NCBI RefSeq assembly: GCF_004116385.1
Contig: NZ_PEIB01000006.1
Coordinates: 82,052 to 146,051, forward strand
Direction of reading: 5' to 3'
From: Veronia nyctiphanis
GTDB lineage: Bacteria; Pseudomonadota; Gammaproteobacteria; Enterobacterales; Vibrionaceae
DNA: 64,000 bases
In this document: positions 54,138-62,301 of the stretch, piece by piece
How the letters are laid out: each line of letters begins with the position of its first letter
Numbering within the stretch: the stretch's first letter is position 1
Made by a program: the position numbers and the translations under genes
Notes under the pieces: generated by a model
Told to the model about the DNA's origin: nothing
Database searches by the model: none
Seen by the model: only the letters and a program-made list of their open reading frames with translations

Positions 54138-54767
54138 CTAGTTCTTCTTTTTGTCGTCGGTGTAGATGGTCCACTTCATGGCTGTTTTCTCAAACCGGGT
54201 ATTGAGTTTTGCCATGACGCGTCGGTTTTGCTGATGAGCAATATCAGTATTGCCCTTAATCAAGGGTCTTGATTCACCATAGCCAACCGCCCTTACTCTC
54301 GACGCAGAAATGCCGAAATCATTCACTAATGACTCAGCAACAGCCGTGGCTCTTCGTTGCGACAGCCTTTGGTTGTAACCAGCATTTCCTACGGTACTGG
54401 CATGCCCCTCTATTTCAACGACCACTTTAGGGTAGCGAGCCATGAAATTGGCTAACTCTTCGAGGTTTCTGGTGTATTCCGGTGTCAACTTCGTCGAGTT
54501 ATTAGCAAACTTCACATCAAGCCGAATTGAACGCTCTCCGATTTCCTCATCAGGACAACCGCTGTTCGTGACAATCGCACCGCGTATTGTTTCTTCGCAG
54601 TCTTCACGCGACTCAATGACACCATCATTGTCGAAATCGCGCAGGTCTTTTATCTGCGGTGTACTGTCAGGCATCACAGGGATCTCTGTCGAGTAGAAAT
54701 CTTCCAGAGGTTTGCTGACGCAGCCAGTGGTGAGTAGGGACGCAATAATCAAATAAGAGGTTTTCAT
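54138..54767 (-). CDS. OmpA-domain lipoprotein, second module
   Basis: 209 residues. Lipobox LTTGC, lipidated C16. A thrombospondin-type-3-like calcium motif (DFDNDGVIESREDC) is followed by an OmpA C-terminal peptidoglycan-binding domain (LDVKFANNSTKL, VVVEIEGHASTVGNAGYNQRLSQRRA and the D and R of the meso-DAP pocket). Its start overlaps the stop of the preceding TolC-like gene (ATGA). Similar lipoproteins accompany LapA/BpfA-type adhesin exporters and probably anchor or gate the outer-membrane channel. A clear paralogue lies at 56635-57252. Confidence 0.85.
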   Translation of the reverse strand: MKTSYLIIASLLTTGCVSKPLEDFYSTEIPVMPDSTPQIKDLRDFDNDGVIESREDCEETIRGAIVTNSGCPDEEIGERSIRLDVKFANNSTKLTPEYTRNLEELANFMARYPKVVVEIEGHASTVGNAGYNQRLSQRRATAVAESLVNDFGISASRVRAVGYGESRPLIKGNTDIAHQQNRRVMAKLNTRFEKTAMKWTIYTDDKKKN

Positions 54768-56143
54768 TGTGCATTCTCCTCTTCAACGAGCTCGTTGAGG
54801 CCACCATCACTTTGCCATTGTATGGGGCGTGTGATCCTGAAGGAGTCAAGCAGGCGACCAGTTGCATTCAGCACTCGATATTGAGCCAGCAGTTCATCAT
54901 GCTCTGTGTGCAAGTAGTCTCTGCGCGAGGAAAACAATTCGCTTTCAGCGTCTAATAGGTCGATCAAGGTGCGTTGCCCAATCCTAAACTGTGATTGATA
55001 GCTATCGCGCGTCTGCGTGGCCGCTCTGACGTGCTCTTGCATATAAGTTAGCTGGTCGCGAAGGTTGGTCAGTGCGTTCCATGCCAATGCTGTGCCCTCA
55101 GCGACATCCATGTAGGTCTGTCTGCGGATCTCACGTGCTTCATTCACACCGTGTCCGGTTGAACGAAGGTAAGACGTATCGCGGCCGCCTCTGAAAACGT
55201 TGTAGTTAGCGCGCAGCATCGCTTGTATATCGTTGTTTTCGCCTTCAACACCATCAAGGTTATCGTTGAAGTTAGCGGATAAATCAACGTTGACCTGAGG
55301 ATAAAAACGCGCTCCGGCAGATTCTTGTTGAGCAAGCGCAGCCTGAATATCACTGCCCGCAGAGAACAGGGTGGGATGGTTTTGAGACGCGATACGTATT
55401 GCCTCAGACAACGAGCGCGGAATCAAATCTGCATCAGGCACTGGCGTACGCGTTTCTGAAGGTTTTACACCGACCAAGCGGCGATATACCGCAGTCGCGT
55501 CTTCGAGCTGATTGATGCTGCCAGACAATTCAACTTTCGCCAGCGCAACGCGACCTGTTATCTGAGATAAATCAGAGACTGATGCCAAGCCAGAAGCCCG
55601 TTTCGATTTTACGGCTCTCAGAGTGGCCTGATGAGCAGCAAGATTTTCTTCGGTTAACGCGACGACTTTGAGGGCTCGAATGTAATTAAGATAAGCGCGG
55701 GCAACTTCCAGTCCCAGTTCTTCTGAGGCTGAAAACAACGCCCATTGGTCAGCATTCGCTTCGTTACGAGTACGGCTGACTTCGCTAGAGGTAAAAAAGC
55801 CATCGAACAGCATCTGCTTTAGCGTGACACCTACTTCTCTTCGCGTGAGTCCCACATACTCGTCTGATTGAGTACTGTTGCGAGTCGATGGACTATCCGT
55901 CCATTCTCGGCCAATACCTGCATTGACGTTCACATCAGGGTAATACCCTGATTCTGCTTGTTTGACATCTTCTTGCCTGACTTTATAGCGATGAAATGCT
56001 TGCCTCAGCTCCGGGCTATTATCTATCGCAAGCGCAACGGCTTGTTCCACAGTTTGCGCCGACGCTAAAGCAGGAGCAAACGCAGCCGCCATAGCCAAAG
56101 AAAAAATACCTCTCTTTAGCTTGCGGCCAACACCATATATCAT
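54764..56143 (-). CDS. TolC-family outer-membrane channel, second module
   Basis: 459 residues from ATG 56143 (GAGGGGAA before it); the upstream open frame is leader. Signal peptide GIFSLAMAAAFAPALASAQ, then TVEQAVALAIDNSPELRQAFH, the start of the outer-membrane efflux domain. The second repeat begins SLSEAIRIASQNHPTLFSAGSD. It is the LapE/AggA type of type I secretion channel. A paralogue of the TolC gene at 57255-58649, and the two agree through GREWTDSPSTRN and GWVxLDxE-like C-terminal blocks (QFRIGQRTLIDLLDAESELFSSRRDYL). Its own leader and upstream terminator suggest separate expression. Confidence 0.88.
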   Translation of the reverse strand: MIYGVGRKLKRGIFSLAMAAAFAPALASAQTVEQAVALAIDNSPELRQAFHRYKVRQEDVKQAESGYYPDVNVNAGIGREWTDSPSTRNSTQSDEYVGLTRREVGVTLKQMLFDGFFTSSEVSRTRNEANADQWALFSASEELGLEVARAYLNYIRALKVVALTEENLAAHQATLRAVKSKRASGLASVSDLSQITGRVALAKVELSGSINQLEDATAVYRRLVGVKPSETRTPVPDADLIPRSLSEAIRIASQNHPTLFSAGSDIQAALAQQESAGARFYPQVNVDLSANFNDNLDGVEGENNDIQAMLRANYNVFRGGRDTSYLRSTGHGVNEAREIRRQTYMDVAEGTALAWNALTNLRDQLTYMQEHVRAATQTRDSYQSQFRIGQRTLIDLLDAESELFSSRRDYLHTEHDELLAQYRVLNATGRLLDSFRITRPIQWQSDGGLNELVEEENAQ

Positions 56144-56229
56144 GGTATTCCCCTCAATGTTGGTAATTAAGCTTGCTGTGAGTCGGTTTTCCAGCTTTGC
56201 TTGGTTTCCCAAAAAATAAATAGTAAAAG

Positions 56230-56260
56230 GTGGCGGTTTTTATTTAATGTGTGTCGCCAC
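56230..56260 (-). promoter_or_regulatory. Leader hairpin of the second TolC gene
   Basis: On the minus strand GTGGCG, a 19-base loop, CGCCAC and then a T-rich run (CTTTTACTATTTATTTTTT). An attenuator-like structure about 90 bases before the start codon. The rest of 56261-56579 is AT-rich and gene-free and should hold the promoter. Confidence 0.45.
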
Positions 56261-56579
56261 TACAACTAACTTCTTTGATGATAATATTAATTGACCTACC
56301 TTGGGTCTCTTTCGCACTTAAAGTCTTAAAAATGAATCACTGTTCTATATTTGTGTCATTTCATGGAAGGTGATAAATACTATTGATAGTTATGGTTTTT
56401 TTTTACAAGCGTTAGCATAGAATCAACAGTCTTATCCCGTTTAACATTGGGAACGCCGATTCTCTTTTTCGAAGATTTAACTGTTTGGAAAACCTGACTT
56501 TATGTGAATGCAGTAAAAAATGGTGCTGGCTCAGAGGCAGAAAATAGTGAAATGAAAGGTGACCGTAGAAACAAAAAAT

Positions 56580-56617
56580 AAGACCCCGAAAAGCATCAAT
56601 ATACACCTCGGGGTCTT
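56580..56617 (-). terminator. Terminator after the first OmpA lipoprotein gene
   Basis: AAGACCCCGA and TCGGGGTCTT, with a T-rich tail (ATTTTTTG) on the minus strand. It separates the secretion operon from the second TolC-OmpA module. Confidence 0.8.
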
Positions 56618-56634
56618 TGGTTTAATTATTGTGT

Positions 56635-57252
56635 TTATTGCTCATCAGTGAATATTGTCCAGCGCATCACTACGTTAATACTCTCACCCGATACCGCTGC
56701 CATGACTCTGCGGTTTTTACTGTGAGCAGACTCCGAATCGCCGGAGACAAGTGGCTGAGTATCACCAAAACCGACAGCTCCCACTCTGTCTGCATCGATA
56801 CCGAAGACTTGAGTGAGTGTGTTGGCGACTCTTTTCGCCCTGTTTTCAGACAAAATAAGGTTTTTCGCCGGGTCGCCAACTTTGCTGGCATGCCCTTCGA
56901 CAATGATTTCTGCTTTTGGATACGCTTTGAGAAAGTCAGCCAGTTTCTTAATGCTTACGGTGCTGCCGGGAAGGAGAATGTCAGAATTGTTGGCAAACTT
57001 GACGTCGAGACGCTGTGTCATCTTGCTCGATTCTGAACTCGGGCATCCATCGTTATCAACAATAGCGCCAACTAAGGTTCGGTCGCAGCGTTCTCTTGCC
57101 TCAATCACGCCATCATCGTCACGATCGCGTAGGTCTTTTACCTGTTGAACTTGATCCGCCATTGTAACGATATCGGTAGAGACAAACTGTGTACTTGAAC
57201 ATCCCGCCAGAATGGGAAAGACGAGTAGAGCGATTTTCATTTTTACGTTCAT
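56635..57252 (-). CDS. OmpA-domain lipoprotein, first module
   Basis: 205 residues from ATG 57252 (AGGGG upstream); the frame stays open further up inside tolC. Lipobox LAGC, lipidated C18. A thrombospondin-3-like calcium motif DRDDDGVIEARERC is followed by the OmpA peptidoglycan-binding domain (LDVKFANNSDIL, IIVEGHASKVGDPAKNLILSENRAKRVANTL). It starts three bases after the stop of the TolC gene, so they are coupled. About half the residues match the second copy at 54138-54767 by eye. Confidence 0.86.
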   Translation of the reverse strand: MNVKMKIALLVFPILAGCSSTQFVSTDIVTMADQVQQVKDLRDRDDDGVIEARERCDRTLVGAIVDNDGCPSSESSKMTQRLDVKFANNSDILLPGSTVSIKKLADFLKAYPKAEIIVEGHASKVGDPAKNLILSENRAKRVANTLTQVFGIDADRVGAVGFGDTQPLVSGDSESAHSKNRRVMAAVSGESINVVMRWTIFTDEQ

Positions 57253-57254
57253 AG

Positions 57255-58649
57255 TTAGTTTACCCCTGCCAGTCGTGCTTCGTTTTGCCAAAGTGTCGGT
57301 GTGGTGATTCTCAGTGCGGCGAGCAGTTGGCCCGTTACGCTGAATAGACGATATTGCTGCGCCAGTTCTTCGTAATCAGCAGACACATAGGCTTTTCGGG
57401 CCTCAAACAGTTCATTTTCAGAATCAAGAATGTCTAATAGTGATTTTTGACCAAGCTTGAATTGTTCACGGTATGCGTCGCGTGCTTCAGTCGCATAGCC
57501 AACATGCTCTCTTAAAAGCGGTAATTGTTGATTGAGAAAACTGCGCGAATTCCATGCAAAGGTGGCGTTTTCAACAGCATCTTCTACGGCTTTGTGTCGC
57601 GTCTGTTTAGCAATATTCATGTCATAAGCTGCTTCACGTTCTTTGGAGGTGTTCGCGCCACCAGAGAACAGATCATACTTAAAGCGTACCAGGGCCTGAA
57701 CGTTTTCGTTTTCACCCCCGACATCGGTCGGTTTCAGGCCATCAACACCACTGACGTTATCATTCCAGTTGGCTGAAACTTCAAGCTCTACACGTGGAAA
57801 ATAGTGGCTTCTGGCAATATCGCGGGCTTCTGTTGCTGCTTTGATATCGCTGTTGGCTGAGATGAGCAGTGGGTGCTTAGTTCTTACCAGCTCAATGACC
57901 TTTTGTAGGCTATCCGGGATCATCACGGCATCAGGCACTGGGCGGCGTGTGTTCATTGGCTCTTTACCGGTCAGCTTTTGGTAAGTGGCAAGCGCATCGG
58001 CATAGTTATTTTCTGCTACGAGCAGGTTTGCGTTGGCTTTGGCCATGCGTCCTGAGACCTGAGAGAGGTCGACAGAAGAGCTAAATCCAGATCTCGCTTT
58101 CTCTTTTACAGAACGGTATATCTGCTTGTGGTTTTTCGTATTCAGCTGAGCAAGCTCAACCACTTGTTTTGCCTTCAGGTAATCAAGGTACACGCGCGAC
58201 ACTTCCAGCGCTTTGTCCTCGGCAAGGCTATAGAGTTTCCACTTTTCCGCTTCTGCTTCATGCTTATTTCTGTCGACATTGTTCGGGGTGGCAAAACCAT
58301 CAAACAGGAGTTGGTTCAATGTCAGGCCGATATCCGAACGGGTCAAATCACGGTTTTCGTCTCTGCCATAGGTTTCCGCATCACGGCGCGTGCTTGGTGA
58401 GTTGGTCCATTCTTGACCGACGCTCGCGGTTGCGCTAATCGTCGGGTAATAACTGGCAGATGCTTGATTTACGCGCTCATCCCAAGATTTAAGCTGATTG
58501 AATGTTTGTCTGATTTCAGGGCTTTTATCGAGTGCGGTGGCAACAGCCTGCTCGAGGCTTTGGGCCGAAACTGACGAGGTTGCAAGCAATGTAGACGCGG
58601 CGACAAACAGGGCTTTGACCTGCGCTTTTTGTCTTCCGTGGATTTTCAT
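57255..58649 (-). CDS. TolC-family outer-membrane channel, first module
   Basis: 464 residues from ATG 58649, with AGGAG six bases upstream. Signal peptide ALFVAASTLLATSSVSAQ, then SLEQAVATALDKSPEIRQTFNQ. The second repeat begins SLQKVIELVRTKHPLLISANSD. Long helical regions form the periplasmic tunnel. It is directly downstream of hlyD and should be the outer-membrane channel of the RTX adhesin exporter. Confidence 0.9.
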   Translation of the reverse strand: MKIHGRQKAQVKALFVAASTLLATSSVSAQSLEQAVATALDKSPEIRQTFNQLKSWDERVNQASASYYPTISATASVGQEWTNSPSTRRDAETYGRDENRDLTRSDIGLTLNQLLFDGFATPNNVDRNKHEAEAEKWKLYSLAEDKALEVSRVYLDYLKAKQVVELAQLNTKNHKQIYRSVKEKARSGFSSSVDLSQVSGRMAKANANLLVAENNYADALATYQKLTGKEPMNTRRPVPDAVMIPDSLQKVIELVRTKHPLLISANSDIKAATEARDIARSHYFPRVELEVSANWNDNVSGVDGLKPTDVGGENENVQALVRFKYDLFSGGANTSKEREAAYDMNIAKQTRHKAVEDAVENATFAWNSRSFLNQQLPLLREHVGYATEARDAYREQFKLGQKSLLDILDSENELFEARKAYVSADYEELAQQYRLFSVTGQLLAALRITTPTLWQNEARLAGVN

Positions 58650-58672
58650 TATTATCTCCTGGTGGTGTAGCA

Positions 58673-60061
58673 TCAACGTTCCCTTAGGGCGGATTCCTTC
58701 GCTCGTAGGATCGGGTTTAACAGATATTCAAGGACAGTGCGTTTACCGGTAATGATGTCAACGCTGGTGGTCATTCCGGGAATAATTTGCATGTTGTTGT
58801 TTGAGGATTCAGATGTTTTACGCTTGAAAGCTGACGCATCCGTGCTGATCCGCACGATGTAGAAGCTGTTTCCCTCTTCATCGGTTGTGGTATCTGCGCT
58901 GATGTGGTCAAGCGTGCCTGTCAGACCGCCATAGCGGGTAAAATCGTAAGCGGTCACCTTCACCACAGCTTCAAGGCCGGGGCGAAGAAACGCGATGTCT
59001 TTAGGGTTGATTTTGGCTTCAACCAGCAACTTGTCTTCCGACGGGACGATTTCCATTACATCTTCACCGGGCCTGACCACGCCGCCTTCGGTGTTGAAAT
59101 AAATCGTTTTCACTTTGCCTGTTACCGGGGCGCGTACCAGCGCTCTGTTCACTTTGTCTGAGGTGCCGACGCGGGCCTCGACAATACGTGCCAGACGCGT
59201 CTCTGACTCATCAAGCTCCGCACGGGCTGCACTGATAAAGGTTTGTGCGTGCTCAATACGTGTGATCTCAGCTTCTTCAATAGCGGCGATAAGGCGAGGC
59301 TTTTGCAGCTTCATCGTCTGTATTTCGCCTGAGATGTCGCTTTCCTGACGCTTACGCTGAATCTGATTAATTTCAGGCTCTATGCCTCTTTTCACCATGG
59401 GTTCAGCGATCGCAATTTCTTCTCTTATGCTCTTGAGGCTTTTTGTCAGTGTTTTCAGCTTGGTATCGACTTCTCTGATTTGAATACGTTTTTGCTTTAT
59501 TTGCTTATCACTGATCGCAAGCTTAGTTTTGAGTTGTTTAAGACGGCTTTCGTATTCCTGTTGTTGTCTGGCAACCAGTTTTGGTTGCTCTTTTACCAAC
59601 GCCTCATTGAAGACCACCTCAGTAATTGAGATTGAAATATCCCGTCCGCCGCCCTTTTTGTCAGCGATAACAATACTATCGAGCTCAAAATTTATTCTGG
59701 TGATATTGGCTTGAAGGCTGTCTTTCTCTTCGTCTTGCTGCGCCAAGTCAGATTGCACACGGGTATCATCGATAACCGCAACGACCTGGCCTTTCTTGAC
59801 GGCGTCGCCTTCACGCACCAACATCTCTTCCAATACGCCGCCATCGAGACTTTGAATAGTCTGAATCTTTGAAGAGGGGATAACTTTGCCAGAGCCACGG
59901 GTTACCTGGTCAAGGCTCGCAAAATGCGCCCAAATCAACATCACCACGAAAAAGGCGAACACGCCCCAGATGACGATGCGATATTGAACGGGGGATGTGC
60001 TGAGAATGGCGCCATAAATGTCGTCTGCCATCTCAATATCTTTGGCATATTTACGCTTCAT
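58673..60061 (-). CDS. HlyD-family type I secretion adaptor
   Basis: 462 residues. A short cytoplasmic N-terminus, one membrane segment (RIVIWGVFAFFVVMLIWAHFAS), then the lipoyl half-motif SKIQTIQSLDGGVLEEMLVREGDAVKKGQVVAVID. A long alpha-hairpin coiled coil (about 150-310) is followed by a beta-barrel and the HlyD signature near the C-terminus (IIPGMTTSVDIITGKRTVLEYLLNPI). It links the ABC transporter to TolC. Its ATG overlaps the transporter stop (ATGA). Confidence 0.93.
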   Translation of the reverse strand: MKRKYAKDIEMADDIYGAILSTSPVQYRIVIWGVFAFFVVMLIWAHFASLDQVTRGSGKVIPSSKIQTIQSLDGGVLEEMLVREGDAVKKGQVVAVIDDTRVQSDLAQQDEEKDSLQANITRINFELDSIVIADKKGGGRDISISITEVVFNEALVKEQPKLVARQQQEYESRLKQLKTKLAISDKQIKQKRIQIREVDTKLKTLTKSLKSIREEIAIAEPMVKRGIEPEINQIQRKRQESDISGEIQTMKLQKPRLIAAIEEAEITRIEHAQTFISAARAELDESETRLARIVEARVGTSDKVNRALVRAPVTGKVKTIYFNTEGGVVRPGEDVMEIVPSEDKLLVEAKINPKDIAFLRPGLEAVVKVTAYDFTRYGGLTGTLDHISADTTTDEEGNSFYIVRISTDASAFKRKTSESSNNNMQIIPGMTTSVDIITGKRTVLEYLLNPILRAKESALRER

Positions 60062-62235
60062 GCTGGCTCTCCCTGACGCTGCCTACCTTGTAACTGAGCC
60101 AGTACTTTTTCTTTGGGACCATCAAGGACCACTTTTCCCTTATCTACCACAATGATGCGGTCAACCAGCTCGAGCAGGTTGTTTTTATGGGTGATCATCA
60201 CAAGCGTTCTGTCTTTTGACGCAAATTGCATCGATTTGATAAAGCGCTGCTCTGCGGGGGCATCAAGGTTAGACGTCGGCTCATCCATGATAAGCAAGGG
60301 GGATCGTTAAGCAGTGCGCGGGCAAGTGCGATAGATTGACGTTGGCCGCGAGACAATGCCTCACCACGCTCTCCCACTTGTTTGTCGAGCCCTTCGTTAT
60401 CGTCGGCTGTAAATGCCTCGATACCTGAGAGCTGAATAGCGCGAATCAACTGATGCTCGGTCACCTGACGGGTACCGAACATAATATTTTCTCGGATGGT
60501 GCCGTTAAAGAGCGTGATGTCTTGTGCGAGATAGCCAACATTACGACGAAGATCGGCAGGGTGTATTTGTTTACTGTCGATGCCATCGAAGCTCAGGTTG
60601 CCCTGTGAGGGTTGGTAGAGGCCGGCTAGGAGGCGGATCAAGGTCGTTTTCCCGGAACCATTTTTACCAATGATGGCTACCTTTTCGCCTGACTTTATCG
60701 ACAAGCTACATGGTAGAGTGTAGGCTTCTCGCTCGGCGGATAACAAAATGACAGGTTATGAAGTTGAATATCACCATTAAGGCGCGAGCGGCTTATCAGT
60801 TGTCCTTTATCGCTGTATTCGTTTTCCTGCTCCATCAATGTATTGAGCTGGCGCATGCCGGATGCCGTTTGGTTCCAGCGGGTCAACAGGCCCGCCAGTT
60901 GCGCCACAGGCTGAATTGCCCTGCTCGAAAGCATCACCGCTGCGATGATCCCACCCATTGAAATGGCATTGTCAGCGACACGGTAAACGCCCAGAACTAC
61001 GACTGCGACTGAAGCAACTTGAACAATGTAGGAAGCTGTGTAAGAAACGCCATTGGTCAGCTCGCGCACTTTAAGGTTCCACTTCGCTGTATGTGCGGTC
61101 ATTTGCTGCCAGGTCTTTTGCACGATCCCTTCAGCGATGTTCGATTTTATGCCTTCCAGCGAGCTTAGGGTTTCAATCAAGTGGCCATGGCGCTGACTGG
61201 CGTATTTGTTGCTCTCTTCAATGGCGTTACGAAGTTTGCGTTGAACAGCAAAGGTGTAAGCCAGAATAACTATCGCAGCGGCGAGCGGTATCATGGCTAA
61301 ATCACCAGCGACAACAAAGATCACCGAGATGAAAAACAGCGCAAACGGCAAGTCTACAAAGGCGGTAACGGTGGCCGAGGTCAGCATTTCTCGAATCCCT
61401 CGAAGTCGCCAAGTTGTTTTGCCATTACGCCAACGCTGCCCGCCCGCTTTTCAAGCGGAATACCGACGGCCTGCGCGAAGAGCTTTGAAGACACCACGAT
61501 ATCGATTTTCTTACCCGCAGCATCAATCAAATGAGAGCGCATCTTCTTCATCAAAAAGTCGAAGCAAAAGACAAAGAAAGCCCCGAACGCCAACACCCAC
61601 AAAGAATCAAAAGCCAAGTTGGGCACAATTTTGTCGTAGACATTCATGACAAAAAGTGGGGATACCAGCGCGAACAGGTTAACCAACACCGAGGCAATCA
61701 TGGCGTCTTTGTAAAAGGGGGCCGCATCGCGCACTGACTGCCAGAACCAGTGGCGTTCGCTACTGTGGTGGTGGAGCTCTATACCACTGTCTTTTCGAAA
61801 CTGCTCCTTCACTAAGAAGGTGTAGCCCGAATATAACGACTCCAGTGTATCAATCGACATCGTCAATTCACCGCCATTTTCAGGCAACTGAACGGTGGCT
61901 TCTTCGTTATCGAAATCAAGCTTACGCAGCAGACATGCTTTATGGTCTTTTAGCAACAGCACGCAGGGCAATAAAATGTCCGGCAAGGACGAAAGATCAC
62001 GCAGTGAGAGCTTCGCGGCAAGGCCTGCACGACTGGCGGCCTGCGGGAATAAATCAGGTGTCAGCACCGCATCCTGCATGGGCAGGCCAACAGTGAGAGC
62101 ATCACCTGAACAGGGAGAGCCATAGTGCTCGGTTAACAATACCAAACAGTCAAGCAAAGGGTCTTCCACTGCCTTGGTGGCTGCAGAAATACGCCATTGT
62201 CTTGGCTTTTGTTCGGTAACAACTGCATCCGTCAC
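60058..62235 (-). CDS. Type I secretion ABC transporter, LapB/LssB type (three apparent frameshifts)
   Basis: Starts at GTG 62235 after AGGAG. An N-terminal C39-like domain (about 15-130) lacks the usual catalytic cysteine region, so it is probably non-cleaving. It is followed by six membrane segments and an ATPase with GKNGSGKTTLIRL, RGEALSRGQRQSIALARALL and IMDEPTSNLDA. Breaks near 61393, 60707 and 60296 split it into four frames. One added base at each gives about 726 residues with all motifs in order. Sequencing error is likely because the neighbours are intact. It exports the RTX adhesin encoded just upstream. Confidence 0.85.
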
Positions 62236-62250
62236 GGGTGTATCTCCTGA

Positions 62251-62290
62251 ATAAAAAGAAAGGGCGACGACCGGAAGGCCTCGCCCTTAG
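62251..62290 (-). terminator. Hairpin and T run between adhesin and transporter genes
   Basis: On the minus strand AAGGGCGA, a loop with an inner GGCC stem, TCGCCCTT, then TCTTTTTATT. It lies in the 66-base gap inside the operon, so it would reduce the transporter message relative to the adhesin message. Confidence 0.7.
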
Positions 62291-62301
62291 GGGTTAAGAT
62301 G

